In this document: positions 23,469-32,619 of the stretch, piece after piece
Layout: every line of letters begins with the position of its first letter
Numbering within the stretch: the stretch's first letter is position 1
NCBI GenBank assembly: GCA_036504235.1
Contig: DASXVN010000076.1
Location: forward strand, 9,567 to 73,566
Source of the DNA: Zipacnadum sp036504235
Lineage (GTDB): Bacteria; Armatimonadota; Zipacnadia; Zipacnadales; Zipacnadaceae
Direction: 5' to 3'
DNA: 64,000 bases
Notes under the pieces: model-generated
Databases searched by the model: none
The model's input: the letters and a program-made list of their open reading frames with translations, nothing else
What the model was told of the DNA's origin: nothing
Made by a program: the position numbers and the translations under genes

Positions 23469-24293
23469 CTACGGGGTCTTGGTTACCACCGGGCCGCTGA
23501 CGCGTCCGGCCACCGGATAGTCCACCGTCACGAAGGCGTCCGTGGCGCTAAAGCGATAGCTGAAAGTGCCTAGCGCCTGCAGCTTAACGTCTTGCGTGAA
23601 GACCACGCCCTTAGCCCAGCGGTTGCCGGTCGCCGTCATGGTGAAGGGGCTGTTGAGAATCTGGCTACCCGCCTGGTTCCAGACCTGCAGAAGCACGGAC
23701 TTGGGCGCCCGTCCGTCGGCATCCGAGAACATGATCTGGAACTTGAACGTGGTGCTGGGCAGGCCCCGCAGCGGAGCCACTCCCCCGCTCTCATAGCCCG
23801 GGGCGCCGGTCCACTTCAGCACCGGAGGACTGTTCACCAGCGGGCCATTGGCCTTGCCGCTGGTCGGCAGGGCCGCGAGATTCAGGCCATCATCGCCGAC
23901 AAAGCTGTACTTGTAGTTCCCGGCGGCGGTCAACTTGACCAGGGTGGTGAAGATCACGCCCTGCACCCAGGTGGTGCTGCCGCTCCCCGTCATGGCAAAG
24001 GGGCTGCCGGTCATCTCGACCCCCGAGGGGAGCCAGATGTGGACGACCACGGATTGCGGGACCAGGCCATCCGGGTGCGAGTATTTCACCTTGAACTGGT
24101 AGTTGACGCCCGGCCGGGACGAAGTCGGCAGGACGCCGTTGCCGACGTACCCGGCCGTCCCCGCCCAGGCCAGCACCGGGGGATGCCATTGCGGCGGGGG
24201 CGGCGGCTGCGCTTGGGCGCCGGTCGCGGCTAGGGCCAGACCAATAATCGCCGCCACCAAAACGGCGCGGACACCTGTGGAAAAGCTGTTCAT
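23469..24293 (-). CDS. Secreted protein with two Ig-like repeats
   Basis: 274 residues. A signal peptide (about residues 1-28, ending ATGAQA) and a short poly-Pro stretch precede two homologous beta-rich repeats of about 115 residues. The first starts PPVLAWAGTAGYVGNGVLP and the second PPVLKWTGAPGYESGGVAPL. Each then has F-K-V/I-x-Y/F-S-x-D-G, a SPFxMTxxG segment and a KLxAxGxYxYxF strand. The shape suggests cell-surface Ig-like domains. ATG at 24293 has GGAGGATG upstream. Its gene is followed 8 bases later by the DUF2156 gene. Function not known. Confidence 0.7.
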   Translation of the reverse strand: MNSFSTGVRAVLVAAIIGLALAATGAQAQPPPPPQWHPPVLAWAGTAGYVGNGVLPTSSRPGVNYQFKVKYSHPDGLVPQSVVVHIWLPSGVEMTGSPFAMTGSGSTTWVQGVIFTTLVKLTAAGNYKYSFVGDDGLNLAALPTSGKANGPLVNSPPVLKWTGAPGYESGGVAPLRGLPSTTFKFQIMFSDADGRAPKSVLLQVWNQAGSQILNSPFTMTATGNRWAKGVVFTQDVKLQALGTFSYRFSATDAFVTVDYPVAGRVSGPVVTKTP

Positions 24294-24463
24294 GCGTTTT
24301 CATCCTCCGGGACAACCAGTACTAGCGAGTCAGGAACATTCGCCCTGCCGGTAAGCTGCCAACCTCTTGCGCAGCCTGCGGCTCTTGGACGGAAACCAAC
24401 GCGATTTTGTTTCACCGCCCCGCCCGCCCGTCAGGCCGGCCAACCGCTGCTCAGGACCGCGCA

Positions 24464-24493
24464 TTGACCTCCAGGGCACCCACATGATACCAT
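24464..24493 (+). promoter_or_regulatory. Candidate promoter of the uvrA operon
   Basis: TTGACC at 24464-24469, an 18-base spacer and TACCAT at 24488-24493 lie about 35 bases before the uvrA start. The surrounding segment is AT-rich for this genome. The -10 is weak, and a shifted -10 (CATAAT) is possible. No clear LexA box was seen. Confidence 0.35.
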
Positions 24494-24527
24494 AATACGC
24501 TACGCTACAAAAAGGCAGCAGCATATA

Positions 24528-27377
24528 ATGGATAGCTCCGGCAATAACATTCGGATTTACGGCGCGCGCGAGCACAACCTCAAGGGGGTTTCCCTGGAGC
24601 TGCCGCGCGACGCTTTGGTCGTTTTTTGCGGGGTCAGCGGCTCGGGCAAGTCCTCCCTGGCCTTCGATACCCTCTACGCGGAGGGCCAGCGCCGCTACGT
24701 CGAATCGCTGTCCGCCGGCGCCCGCCAGTTCCTCGGCGAGCTGCTCCGGCCCCAGGTGGACCACATTGACGGACTCTCGCCCGCCGTGGCGATTGACCAG
24801 AATTCCAGCCACAGCAACCCGCGTTCCACCGTCGCCACCCTCACCGACATCTACGACTATTTGCGAGTAATGTTCGCCAAGGTCGGCCTCCCCCACTGTT
24901 ACCAGTGCGGCGACCTCATCTCCGCCCGCACCCCCTCCCAGATCACGGACGAGCTGGAGAGCCTGCCCGAGCAGACCCGGCTCACTGTCCTCGCTCCGCT
25001 GACTCCCGGGTCCGGCGAGCGCTATGCGGAGGTCCTCCGCACCGCCCGCCGCCGCGGCTACGCCCGCGTCCGGCTGGACGGGGAGCTGCGCGATCTGGCC
25101 GAGAGCATCCGCGTGGACGAGAACGAGGAGCACCACATCGAGCTGGTCGTGGACCGGCTCGTGGTCGGCCCCGAGGTGCGCACCCGGCTGGCCGAGGCCG
25201 TGGAGGTCGCCCTGGAGGAAAGCAGTGGCATGGTCGTCGCCGCTATCGAGGGCGAGCCGGACCGGCTCTTCTCCAACCGCTTTGCCTGCACGCGCTGCGG
25301 CCTGACCTACCCGGAGCTAACCCCGCAGCTTTTCTCCTTCAACCACCCCAGCGGCTACTGCCCCACCTGCGGCGGCCTGGGCGTGGTCACCGACACCGCG
25401 CCGGAGCGCCTGGTGCGCGACCCCGAGGTCTCGCTGCTCGACGGGGCCCTGCACCTGGTTGGCGCGCCCCCCGCCGCCCCCATGCTGCACCTGCTCGAGG
25501 GGCTGGCCGAGCACTATGGCTTCGACCTGCACACCCCCTGGAACCAGCTCACCGAGAGCGTCCGCCAGGCTCTCTTGTTCGGCTCGGAGCAGGACAAGAT
25601 TTCCTACTCGCACACCACCAAGACCGGCCGCCAGATCAGCTACGAGCGCGAATTTGAGGGGCTCGTGCCCATGGTCACCCGCCGCCACGAGCAGACCGAG
25701 TCGCGCCACTCCCGCGATTTCTACGAGCAGTTCCGCGCCCCGCGCCCCTGCCCCGCCTGCCACGGCGCCCGCTTGCGGCCCGAGGCGCTGGCGGTCACCG
25801 TAGGCGGCCAGCGCATCAACGAGATCTGCAGCCAGACGATTGAGGCCTCCGTCGGTTTCTTTGCCGGCCTGAGTTTCGCCGGCGGTCAGGAACTGGTCAC
25901 CCACGAGCTGCTCAAGGACATTCGCGCCCGGCTGGGCTTCCTGGCGCAGGTCGGGCTGGGCTACCTCACCCTGGACCGCTCCGCCCCCACCCTCGCCGGC
26001 GGCGAGGCCCAGCGCATCCGCCTGGCCAACCAGGTCGGCAGCGGCCTCGCCGGCATCATCTACATCCTCGACGAGCCCTCCATCGGCCTGCACCCGCGCG
26101 ACCATGAGCGCCTGCTGGAGGTCCTGGCCCAACTGCGCGACCGGGGCAATACGCTAGTGGTCGTGGAGCACGATCCGCCCACCATCCTGGCCGCCGACTA
26201 CGTGGTGGAGTTCGGCCCCGGCGCCGGCACCCAGGGCGGCGAGGTGATCTTCGCCGGCACCGTGCCCGAGCTACTCCAGGCCCCCCACTCGCTCACCGGC
26301 CAGTACCTCAGCGGCCGGCGCCACGTGCCCCACCCCACCTATCGCCGGCCGGCCGGGGACCAGGTCCTGTGGATCCGCGGCGCCCGCGAGCACAACCTCC
26401 AGAACCTGGACGTTGCCCTGCCGCTGGGCTTGATGATCTGCGTCACCGGCGTCTCCGGCTCGGGCAAGAGCACCCTGATCAGCGACATTCTCTACCCGGC
26501 CCTGCGCCGCCGCCTGCATCGCTCGCACGACACCCCCGGGGCCTACGACCGGCTGGAGGGCGTCGAGTATCTGGACAAGGTGGTCAGCATCGACCAGCGC
26601 CCCATCGGCCGCAGCCCGCGGTCCAACCCGGCCACCTATTCCGGCGTGTTCGGGCCCCTGCGCGAGCTGTTCTCCCAGACGCCGGCCGCGCGCATGCGCG
26701 GCTACGGGCCGGGGCGTTTCAGCTTCAACGTGCGCGGCGGCCGCTGCGAGGCCTGCGCCGGCGAGGGCACCCGGCGCGTGGAGATGCACTTTCTCCCCGA
26801 CGTCCGCGTGCCCTGCCCCGAGTGCGGCGGCACCCGCTACAACCGCGAGACCCTCCAGGTGCGCTACAAGGGCAAGGACATCGCCGAGGTCCTGGACTTG
26901 ACCATCCAGGAGGCGCTGGAGCTGTTCGCGAACCAACCGGCTCTGGCCCGCGTCTTGCGTACGCTCTGCGAGGTCGGTCTCGACTATATCAAGCTCGGCC
27001 AGCCGGCCAACACGCTCTCCGGCGGGGAGGCCCAGCGCCTCAAGCTGGCCCGGGAACTGTCCCGGCCCGCCACCAGCCAGACGTTGTACCTCCTAGACGA
27101 ACCGACCACGGGTCTGCATTTTGTAGATATCGAGAAACTCCTGGAGGTGCTGCAGCGGCTGGTGGACGCCGGCAATACGGTAGTGATCATCGAGCACAAT
27201 CTCGAGGTAATCCGTAACGCCGACTACGTCATCGACCTGGGCCCCGAGGGCGGAGACGGCGGCGGCCGGCTCCTCGTCTCGGGTACCCCCGAGCAAGTCG
27301 CCGCGGCCCCCGGCTCCCACACCGGCCGCTTCTTGCAGGCCGCCATGGCCGCGCCCGGCGCCCCCCCAGAACCATGA
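24528..27377 (+). CDS. uvrA: Excinuclease ABC subunit A
   Basis: 949 residues, full length. It is the damage-sensing ATPase of nucleotide excision repair. Two ABC modules are visible: Walker A GVSGSGKSSLAF near residue 36 with LAGGEAQRIRLANQVGSGL and LDEPSIGLHPRD, and the second GVSGSGKSTLISD with LSGGEAQRLKLARELS and LDEPTTGLHF. Zinc-binding Cys pairs occur at CTRCGL...CPTCGG and CEACAGEG...CPECGG. The first signature has Ala for Ser (LAGGE). The N terminus RIYGAREHNLKGVSLELPRD is typical. Its stop overlaps the next gene as ATGA, so a sugar-polymer cluster is coupled to a repair gene. Confidence 0.95.
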   Translation: MDSSGNNIRIYGAREHNLKGVSLELPRDALVVFCGVSGSGKSSLAFDTLYAEGQRRYVESLSAGARQFLGELLRPQVDHIDGLSPAVAIDQNSSHSNPRSTVATLTDIYDYLRVMFAKVGLPHCYQCGDLISARTPSQITDELESLPEQTRLTVLAPLTPGSGERYAEVLRTARRRGYARVRLDGELRDLAESIRVDENEEHHIELVVDRLVVGPEVRTRLAEAVEVALEESSGMVVAAIEGEPDRLFSNRFACTRCGLTYPELTPQLFSFNHPSGYCPTCGGLGVVTDTAPERLVRDPEVSLLDGALHLVGAPPAAPMLHLLEGLAEHYGFDLHTPWNQLTESVRQALLFGSEQDKISYSHTTKTGRQISYEREFEGLVPMVTRRHEQTESRHSRDFYEQFRAPRPCPACHGARLRPEALAVTVGGQRINEICSQTIEASVGFFAGLSFAGGQELVTHELLKDIRARLGFLAQVGLGYLTLDRSAPTLAGGEAQRIRLANQVGSGLAGIIYILDEPSIGLHPRDHERLLEVLAQLRDRGNTLVVVEHDPPTILAADYVVEFGPGAGTQGGEVIFAGTVPELLQAPHSLTGQYLSGRRHVPHPTYRRPAGDQVLWIRGAREHNLQNLDVALPLGLMICVTGVSGSGKSTLISDILYPALRRRLHRSHDTPGAYDRLEGVEYLDKVVSIDQRPIGRSPRSNPATYSGVFGPLRELFSQTPAARMRGYGPGRFSFNVRGGRCEACAGEGTRRVEMHFLPDVRVPCPECGGTRYNRETLQVRYKGKDIAEVLDLTIQEALELFANQPALARVLRTLCEVGLDYIKLGQPANTLSGGEAQRLKLARELSRPATSQTLYLLDEPTTGLHFVDIEKLLEVLQRLVDAGNTVVIIEHNLEVIRNADYVIDLGPEGGDGGGRLLVSGTPEQVAAAPGSHTGRFLQAAMAAPGAPPEP

Positions 27378-28354
27378 GTGATACCTGCTCCCCCCTGCGC
27401 CTGTCCCTGATCATCCCCACCTACCGCCGCCGGGAGAGCCTGCTGCGCTGCCTGCAGGGACTGGCCGCGGGCGCGCGCCGGCCCGACGAGACTCTGGTAG
27501 TGGTGCACGAACAGGACCCGGAGGCCGGCGACCTGGAGCAGGCCCTCCGCGAGTTGGCGGCCCCCCTGCATCTGCGCCTGGTCTGGGCGGAGCGCGCCGG
27601 CCAAATCTTCCAGATGAACGCGGGGATTGCCGAGGCCACCGGCGACATCCTCTGCTTCACCGATGACGACTGCGTGCCGCGCCCCGACTGGCTGGCGCAG
27701 CTCGCCGCCGCCTACGACGACCCCCGCATCGGCGGCGTCGGGGGCCGGGATATCGTCCATCATGGGGAAGTGCTCAGCGAGGGTCCGGGCGCGGTGGTCG
27801 GCCGGATCACCTGGTACGGTCGGGTGGTCGGCAACCACCATCTGATCTTCCCCCCCGGACGCCGCGAGGTCGATCACCTCAAGGGGGCCAATATGAGTTT
27901 CCGCCGCGAGTCAACGCCCCCCCTGGACCCGCTGATGGTGCTCGGCCCGGGCACCGGCTCCCAGAATGACACCGAGCTGTCCCTGGCCGTCCGGGCCCGC
28001 GGCTACCGCCTGGCCTATGAGCCGCTGGCCCAGGTTGACCACTACCCGGCGCAGCGCCACGGGGTGACACACCGCAATCTCGACCACCCGCAGCAGGTCT
28101 ACCTGGACGCGCACAACTGGGCCTACCTGATGTTCAAGCACTACGGCTGGAGCCGGCGGCTCCCCTTCCTGGCTTACGCCGCGCTCGTCGGCTGCGGCAA
28201 CCGCCTGGGCCTGGCCAAATTCCTGGTCCGCGCGGTCCGCGCTCCCGGCCCGGCCGGCCGTCAGTGGACCACCACCCTGCGCGGGCTGCACTCGGGTCTG
28301 CGCACCTACTACCGCGCCGGCCGCCCCGGCTCGCAGAGGAGGAACGCGCATTAA
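27374..28354 (+). CDS. Glycosyltransferase family 2
   Basis: 326 residues with the GT-A fold. The nucleotide-sugar binding start LSLIIPTYRRRESLLRCLQG, the AGQIFQMNAGI segment, the metal-binding DDDC (CFTDDDCVPRPDW) and the acceptor/catalytic region GTGSQNDTELSLAVRARGYR are visible. A C-terminal hydrophobic stretch may associate with the membrane. The start overlaps uvrA by 4 bases (ATGA). It probably adds a sugar during surface polysaccharide synthesis together with the following polymerase/ligase and GT4 genes. Donor and acceptor cannot be inferred. Confidence 0.9.
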   Translation: MSDTCSPLRLSLIIPTYRRRESLLRCLQGLAAGARRPDETLVVVHEQDPEAGDLEQALRELAAPLHLRLVWAERAGQIFQMNAGIAEATGDILCFTDDDCVPRPDWLAQLAAAYDDPRIGGVGGRDIVHHGEVLSEGPGAVVGRITWYGRVVGNHHLIFPPGRREVDHLKGANMSFRRESTPPLDPLMVLGPGTGSQNDTELSLAVRARGYRLAYEPLAQVDHYPAQRHGVTHRNLDHPQQVYLDAHNWAYLMFKHYGWSRRLPFLAYAALVGCGNRLGLAKFLVRAVRAPGPAGRQWTTTLRGLHSGLRTYYRAGRPGSQRRNAH

Positions 28355-29867
28355 ACGCGGGAGCAGTCAGCGGATTCCTTTCGAGATCGGCCTCATCTTC
28401 TTCGGCTGCGCGGCCGGGCTGGTCGTCGCCTGGGTCACCGGCGGCCTTACCGGGCAGAACGGCACCTTCAAGCCTATCGCCCTGGGCCTCGGCGTCGCCG
28501 CTCTGATCTCTTCCTGCGCCTCCCTGGAGATCGCCTGTCTCTGCCTGATGGCGCTTTGCTTTTTTGATGGTTTCATCAAGGCCGCCGACCCCTCGCGTGT
28601 TTCCCTGTTCGCCAAGGACGTCTTCCTGGCTATCGCCCTCCTGCGCTGGGGCTACCAGAACCTGCGGCGCCGCCGTTGGCCCTCCTTCGCTCTGCCTTTC
28701 ACCGTCCCGATGGTGCTGTTCGTCGCCTATTGTGGCGCGGAAATGTTCAACACTACTACCGCGGACCCGCGCGTTGCCCTGGCCGGCGTGCGCACCTGGA
28801 TAATCTGGCTCCCCTGCGCCTTTCTCTTCTACGACTACGTGGTGAGTCGCGCGCAGCTCCAGCGCTTGCTCGTGCTCGTCGTGGGGCTGGGGCTGCTCAC
28901 CGGAATCTATGGCATCGTGCAGTTCCGCGTGGGCTATGGCCATCTGCAGGGGCTGGGAGCCGGATTCGCCTACTACACGACCCACTTCAACGTACTGGGC
29001 ACCGATACCGTCCGCGCCGTCTCCACCTTCGTCTCTCCGGGTACCTTCGGCGCCGCCATGGGTTCCGTGGTGATGCTCGGCACGGGCGCCGCCGCCTACC
29101 TGCAGCGTGTGCCCCTCAAGATCTTCTCCGGCGTGACCGCGGCCATCGCCCTCGTGGGACTCGGCGCCAGCGCTAGCCGCGCCCCGCTGATCGGGCTGGT
29201 GGCCGGTGGGTTCGTCCTGCTAGTGGTGGCCCGCAAGCCGCGACTCCTGGCCCTCGTGATCGGCATCGGCTTCGTCTTTGTGGTGCTGGTCGGTAGCTTC
29301 GCCGGCGGCGCTTTTGCCCGTCGCTACAACCGCGAGCTGATCAACAGCGACACCATCACCTCCCGTTTTGCCATCCCCCTGCAGCACGTCTGGGTCTCGA
29401 TGCTAGACGAACCCCTCGGAGTGGGCGTAGCTACCGGCATGGGCATCGGACGTTCCGATGCCGACCGCACCGCGTACGCTCCGGCGGCGAGTTCTGAGCT
29501 CCAAGCCTCCGACGAGGCCAGCGGCATGGTCGAGAATGAATACGCCCGCGCCTTGCGCGAACTCGGTATCCCCGGCGCTTTGCTGTTCATCTGGCTTATC
29601 TTCAAGGCGCTCCAGACCTTCGTCCGCTCCTACCGGCGCGTACGGACCACCGATTACCGCATCCTGGTCGGAGCCTGCCTGGGCTTGGCCGTCAGCATCG
29701 TCCTCCAGTTGGCCGTCGGCAGCGTTCTCTACCTCGTACCCAGCGGCATTCTCTTCTGGGGGATGGCGGCGCTGTGCTGGAAGCTGCCCGAACTCGAGGC
29801 GCGCGAACTGCTCACCGTGACTCCGGCGGAGCCCCAACCCGCCGCCGCCCCGGCGATAGGGAGATAG
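28350..29867 (+). CDS. O-antigen ligase/polymerase-like membrane protein, apparent ATT start
   Basis: Multi-spanning protein of about 505 residues with the Wzy/WaaL (O-antigen ligase) pattern: some ten or more helices and a large loop near SDTITSRFAIPLQHVWVSML, followed by the conserved NEYARALRELGIPGALLFIW. The first ATG in frame (28548) would delete about 66 residues that contain two clear helices (FEIGLIFFGCAAGLVVAWV and FKPIALGLGVAALISSCASL). No ATG, GTG or TTG lies in that interval. An ATT at 28350 is preceded by GGAGG with a 7-base spacer and overlaps the glycosyltransferase stop as ATTAA. I therefore infer ATT initiation. A downstream start or assembly error is the alternative. Confidence 0.75.
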   Translation: MKRGSSQRIPFEIGLIFFGCAAGLVVAWVTGGLTGQNGTFKPIALGLGVAALISSCASLEIACLCLMALCFFDGFIKAADPSRVSLFAKDVFLAIALLRWGYQNLRRRRWPSFALPFTVPMVLFVAYCGAEMFNTTTADPRVALAGVRTWIIWLPCAFLFYDYVVSRAQLQRLLVLVVGLGLLTGIYGIVQFRVGYGHLQGLGAGFAYYTTHFNVLGTDTVRAVSTFVSPGTFGAAMGSVVMLGTGAAAYLQRVPLKIFSGVTAAIALVGLGASASRAPLIGLVAGGFVLLVVARKPRLLALVIGIGFVFVVLVGSFAGGAFARRYNRELINSDTITSRFAIPLQHVWVSMLDEPLGVGVATGMGIGRSDADRTAYAPAASSELQASDEASGMVENEYARALRELGIPGALLFIWLIFKALQTFVRSYRRVRTTDYRILVGACLGLAVSIVLQLAVGSVLYLVPSGILFWGMAALCWKLPELEARELLTVTPAEPQPAAAPAIGR

Positions 29868-29871
29868 CGGC

Positions 29872-32199
29872 ATGCGCCTCGCCTTCCTCGTGGAGGATGT
29901 CAGCCTCAAGAAGGGCCAGGAGCGCGTCACCGCCGAGTTGCTTCGGCGGCTAGTCGCGCGCCATGAGGTCCACCTGTTCGGCTACACCGCCGCCGACCTC
30001 CCGCCCGAGATCCACGTTCACCGCCTGTGGAACCCCCGCTGCGGCTCCACGCTGCGCGCCTTTCTCTTCCCCTACGTGGCCGGGTGGGCCCTGCGGGGCC
30101 AGCGCTTCGACGTGGTCCTGTCCACCGGCGGCAACAGCTTCGTCTCGAATTTCGTCCTCACCCACACCTGCCATGCAGACCGTCGCCGCTTCCTCGGCGC
30201 CTCCCGCCCCGGCGAGCCGCCGCCGTCCGCCCTCTGGCGGCTGCTCTGGAACCTGCGCAGCCGCTGGGCCTGCGCTATGGAGCGCCGCGCCGTGCGCCGC
30301 TGCCCGGACCGCACTATCGCCGTCTCCGGAGCGCTCGCCCGCGCCCTGGCCCGCGCCTACGATCTGCCCCTCAGCCACCTGCTGGTCGCCCCCAACGGGG
30401 TGGACCATGACCTCTTCCATCCCGGCCTGCGCGGCGCCCACCGGGCCGAGTTGCGGGCGGAGTTGGGCCTCGACGAGCCGGACTTTGTCGTGCTCTTCGT
30501 CGGTGGCCTCTGGCTGGAGAAGGGCTTGCCGCTGGTCGTCGCGGCCCTGGCCCAGATGCAGCACCCGGCCCGCCTGGTCGTGGTAGGCTCCGGAGACGAG
30601 GAGGCGCTGCGCCGAATCGCGGCCGCGGAGGGCGTCGCTGACCGCGTGCTCCTGGTCGGCCGCCGGGACGATGTGCACCGCTTCTACGGGGCCGCCGATT
30701 GCTTTGCCTTCCCCTCCGAGTCGGAGGGCTTCGGCCTGGTCATGGCGGAAGCCGCCGCGGCCGGCCTGCCGGTGATCGCCACCCGCGTGGGCATCGCCGA
30801 AGACCTGATTGAAGACGGCCGCAGCGGCTACCTCGTGGAGGGCGACGTGGCCCAGATCGCCGACCGCCTGGACCGCCTGGCCGCCGATCCGCCACTACGC
30901 CGGGCCCTGGGCGAGGCCGCCGGCGCCCGCGCCCAGACCTTCACCTGGGAGCGCCAGGCCGAGTTGGTGGAGGAGTTCTTCGCGGAGAAGTGCGCTGCTG
31001 TGCCGCCGACACCCGAGAAGCTGCGCGTAGCCGTCCTCAGCCACGCCTGCGTGGTGGACGTCAACCAGCGGCTCTACGCCGATCTGGCCGCCGCGCACCC
31101 GGAGTGGGAAGTGCTGGTGATCGCCCCCGACCACTGGCGCAACCCGCTCAGCGGCGAGCGTCCCCTCTCGCTCCTGCCCGCGGCCGCCGCGCTGGTCCAT
31201 CCGCTGCCCGTGCACCTCGCCGGGAAGATGCACCTGCACTGGTATCACCGGGGGCCGCTCACCCGGCTGCTGCGCAACTTCCGCCCGGACGTGGTGATGG
31301 CCCATGAGGAGCCGTACTCGCTGGCCGGGGCGCAGGCCGGCTGGCTCGCGCACCGGCTGGGCGCGCGCATGATCCTCTGCAGCCAGCAGAACCTCTATCG
31401 CCCCTGCCCGCCACCGTTGGCCTGGAGCCAGGCCTGGCTGCTGCGCCACGTGGACTGGATGCTCCCGGTCACCCCGGAGGTCGGCGAGATCGTCCGCCAA
31501 CGCGGCTTTTCCGGTCCCCAGAGCCTTCTGGCCAACGGCTTTGACGAGACGCTCTTCCGCCCCGAGGCCCGGGGTGACGGCTCCCTGCGTCGCGAACTGG
31601 GCCTGACCCGGCCCGTCCTCGGCTACGCGGGACGTCTGGAGCCCGCCAAGGGGCTCCGCAACCTCCTGGAGTCGGCGCGCCTGCTGCGCCTGCGCTACGG
31701 CGACGACTTCCAGCTTTTCTTCATCGGCGAGGGCAGCCTGCTCCCCGAGATCCAGGCCTTCGCCGCCCAGCACCTGGCCCCCGGGCAACTGGTGCACCAG
31801 GGCTATGTGCCGCATCATCGGATGGGCGAATACATGGCGGCGATGGATGTGCTGGTGCTCCCCTCGCTCACCACGCCCACCTGGAAAGAGCAGTTTGGCC
31901 GGGTCATCGTGGAGGCGCTGGCCTGCGAGGTGCCGGTGGTGGGGTCGGACTCGGGGCACATTCCGGTGCTGCTCGAGGAGACGGGCGGAGGACTGGTCTT
32001 TCCGGAGGGCCAGGTCGAGCCGTTGGCGGCTTGCCTGGAGCAGTTGCTACGCGACTCGGAGTTGCGGCGCCAACTGGGGAAACACGGTCACGACGTGGTC
32101 ATGCGGGAGTACACCTGGCAGCGCTGGGCCGAGCACCTCTACGACGCCCTGTGCGGGACGATGGCTCTCCCCAACCGACCCGGGCGCCCGCCGCGCTAG
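29872..32199 (+). CDS. Fused double GT4 glycosyltransferase
   Basis: 775 residues made of two complete GT-B family 4 glycosyltransferases. The first (about 1-380) starts MRLAFLVEDVSLKKGQERV and has VLFVGGLWLEKGLPLV and the FAFPSESEGFGLVMAEAAAAG donor motif (E-x7-E). The second (about 385-775) starts LRVAVLSHACVVDVNQRLY and has LGYAGRLEPAKGLRNLLE and FGRVIVEALACEVPVVGSDS. Both retain the E-x7-E pattern, so both may be active and could add two consecutive sugars. It lies 4 bases after the ligase-like gene. The 3' end overlaps the convergent gene. Confidence 0.9.
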   Translation: MRLAFLVEDVSLKKGQERVTAELLRRLVARHEVHLFGYTAADLPPEIHVHRLWNPRCGSTLRAFLFPYVAGWALRGQRFDVVLSTGGNSFVSNFVLTHTCHADRRRFLGASRPGEPPPSALWRLLWNLRSRWACAMERRAVRRCPDRTIAVSGALARALARAYDLPLSHLLVAPNGVDHDLFHPGLRGAHRAELRAELGLDEPDFVVLFVGGLWLEKGLPLVVAALAQMQHPARLVVVGSGDEEALRRIAAAEGVADRVLLVGRRDDVHRFYGAADCFAFPSESEGFGLVMAEAAAAGLPVIATRVGIAEDLIEDGRSGYLVEGDVAQIADRLDRLAADPPLRRALGEAAGARAQTFTWERQAELVEEFFAEKCAAVPPTPEKLRVAVLSHACVVDVNQRLYADLAAAHPEWEVLVIAPDHWRNPLSGERPLSLLPAAAALVHPLPVHLAGKMHLHWYHRGPLTRLLRNFRPDVVMAHEEPYSLAGAQAGWLAHRLGARMILCSQQNLYRPCPPPLAWSQAWLLRHVDWMLPVTPEVGEIVRQRGFSGPQSLLANGFDETLFRPEARGDGSLRRELGLTRPVLGYAGRLEPAKGLRNLLESARLLRLRYGDDFQLFFIGEGSLLPEIQAFAAQHLAPGQLVHQGYVPHHRMGEYMAAMDVLVLPSLTTPTWKEQFGRVIVEALACEVPVVGSDSGHIPVLLEETGGGLVFPEGQVEPLAACLEQLLRDSELRRQLGKHGHDVVMREYTWQRWAEHLYDALCGTMALPNRPGRPPR

Positions 32200-32597
32200 T
32201 GGACGCGAATCTGCGCGAGTTGCGCGCCACGCGAGGCGGTCATGCCGCCAATCGCCGCCAGCACCAGCAGAATCACCAGCTTGAGCACCGCCCCGACGGC
32301 CACCACGATCAGCGTCGGCCCCTCGGTTGTCGGCTTGGCGACCGCTACCTCCGCCGGTTTGGTCTCCTTGCCGGCAGCGGCTTTCGGCGCCGCGGTTGTC
32401 GCCGGTGTGGCCACCGGCTTGGTCACTTGCACCCGCTGAATCTGCTCGTCCACGGTCTTGAGCATCAGATAGCCCCAGTAGAAGGCCAACAGCATCAACG
32501 CCACGCCCGCCACAAAAACCAGCAGGCCCACCCCATAGTTGCCCCAGGCTTGCCCCGAGCCGGGCTCGCGTTGCTGGGTCTCTGAGACTTCCGCCAT
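32196..32597 (-). CDS. Small protein with two membrane helices and an Ala/Pro/Lys linker
   Basis: 133 residues from the ATG at 32597, with GAGGAGG about 10 bases upstream. Helix 1 is VGLLVFVAGVALMLLAFYWG and helix 2 is LIVVAVGAVLKLVILLVLAA. Between them are about 45 residues rich in Thr, Ala, Pro and Lys that may face the periplasm. The last bases overlap the end of the convergent GT4-GT4 gene. The family is not recognised. It lies downstream of the pseudopilin gene with a 22-base gap. Confidence 0.65.
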   Translation of the reverse strand: MAEVSETQQREPGSGQAWGNYGVGLLVFVAGVALMLLAFYWGYLMLKTVDEQIQRVQVTKPVATPATTAAPKAAAGKETKPAEVAVAKPTTEGPTLIVVAVGAVLKLVILLVLAAIGGMTASRGAQLAQIRVH

Positions 32598-32619
32598 TGC
32601 TGCGCTTCCTCCTCGCGGG

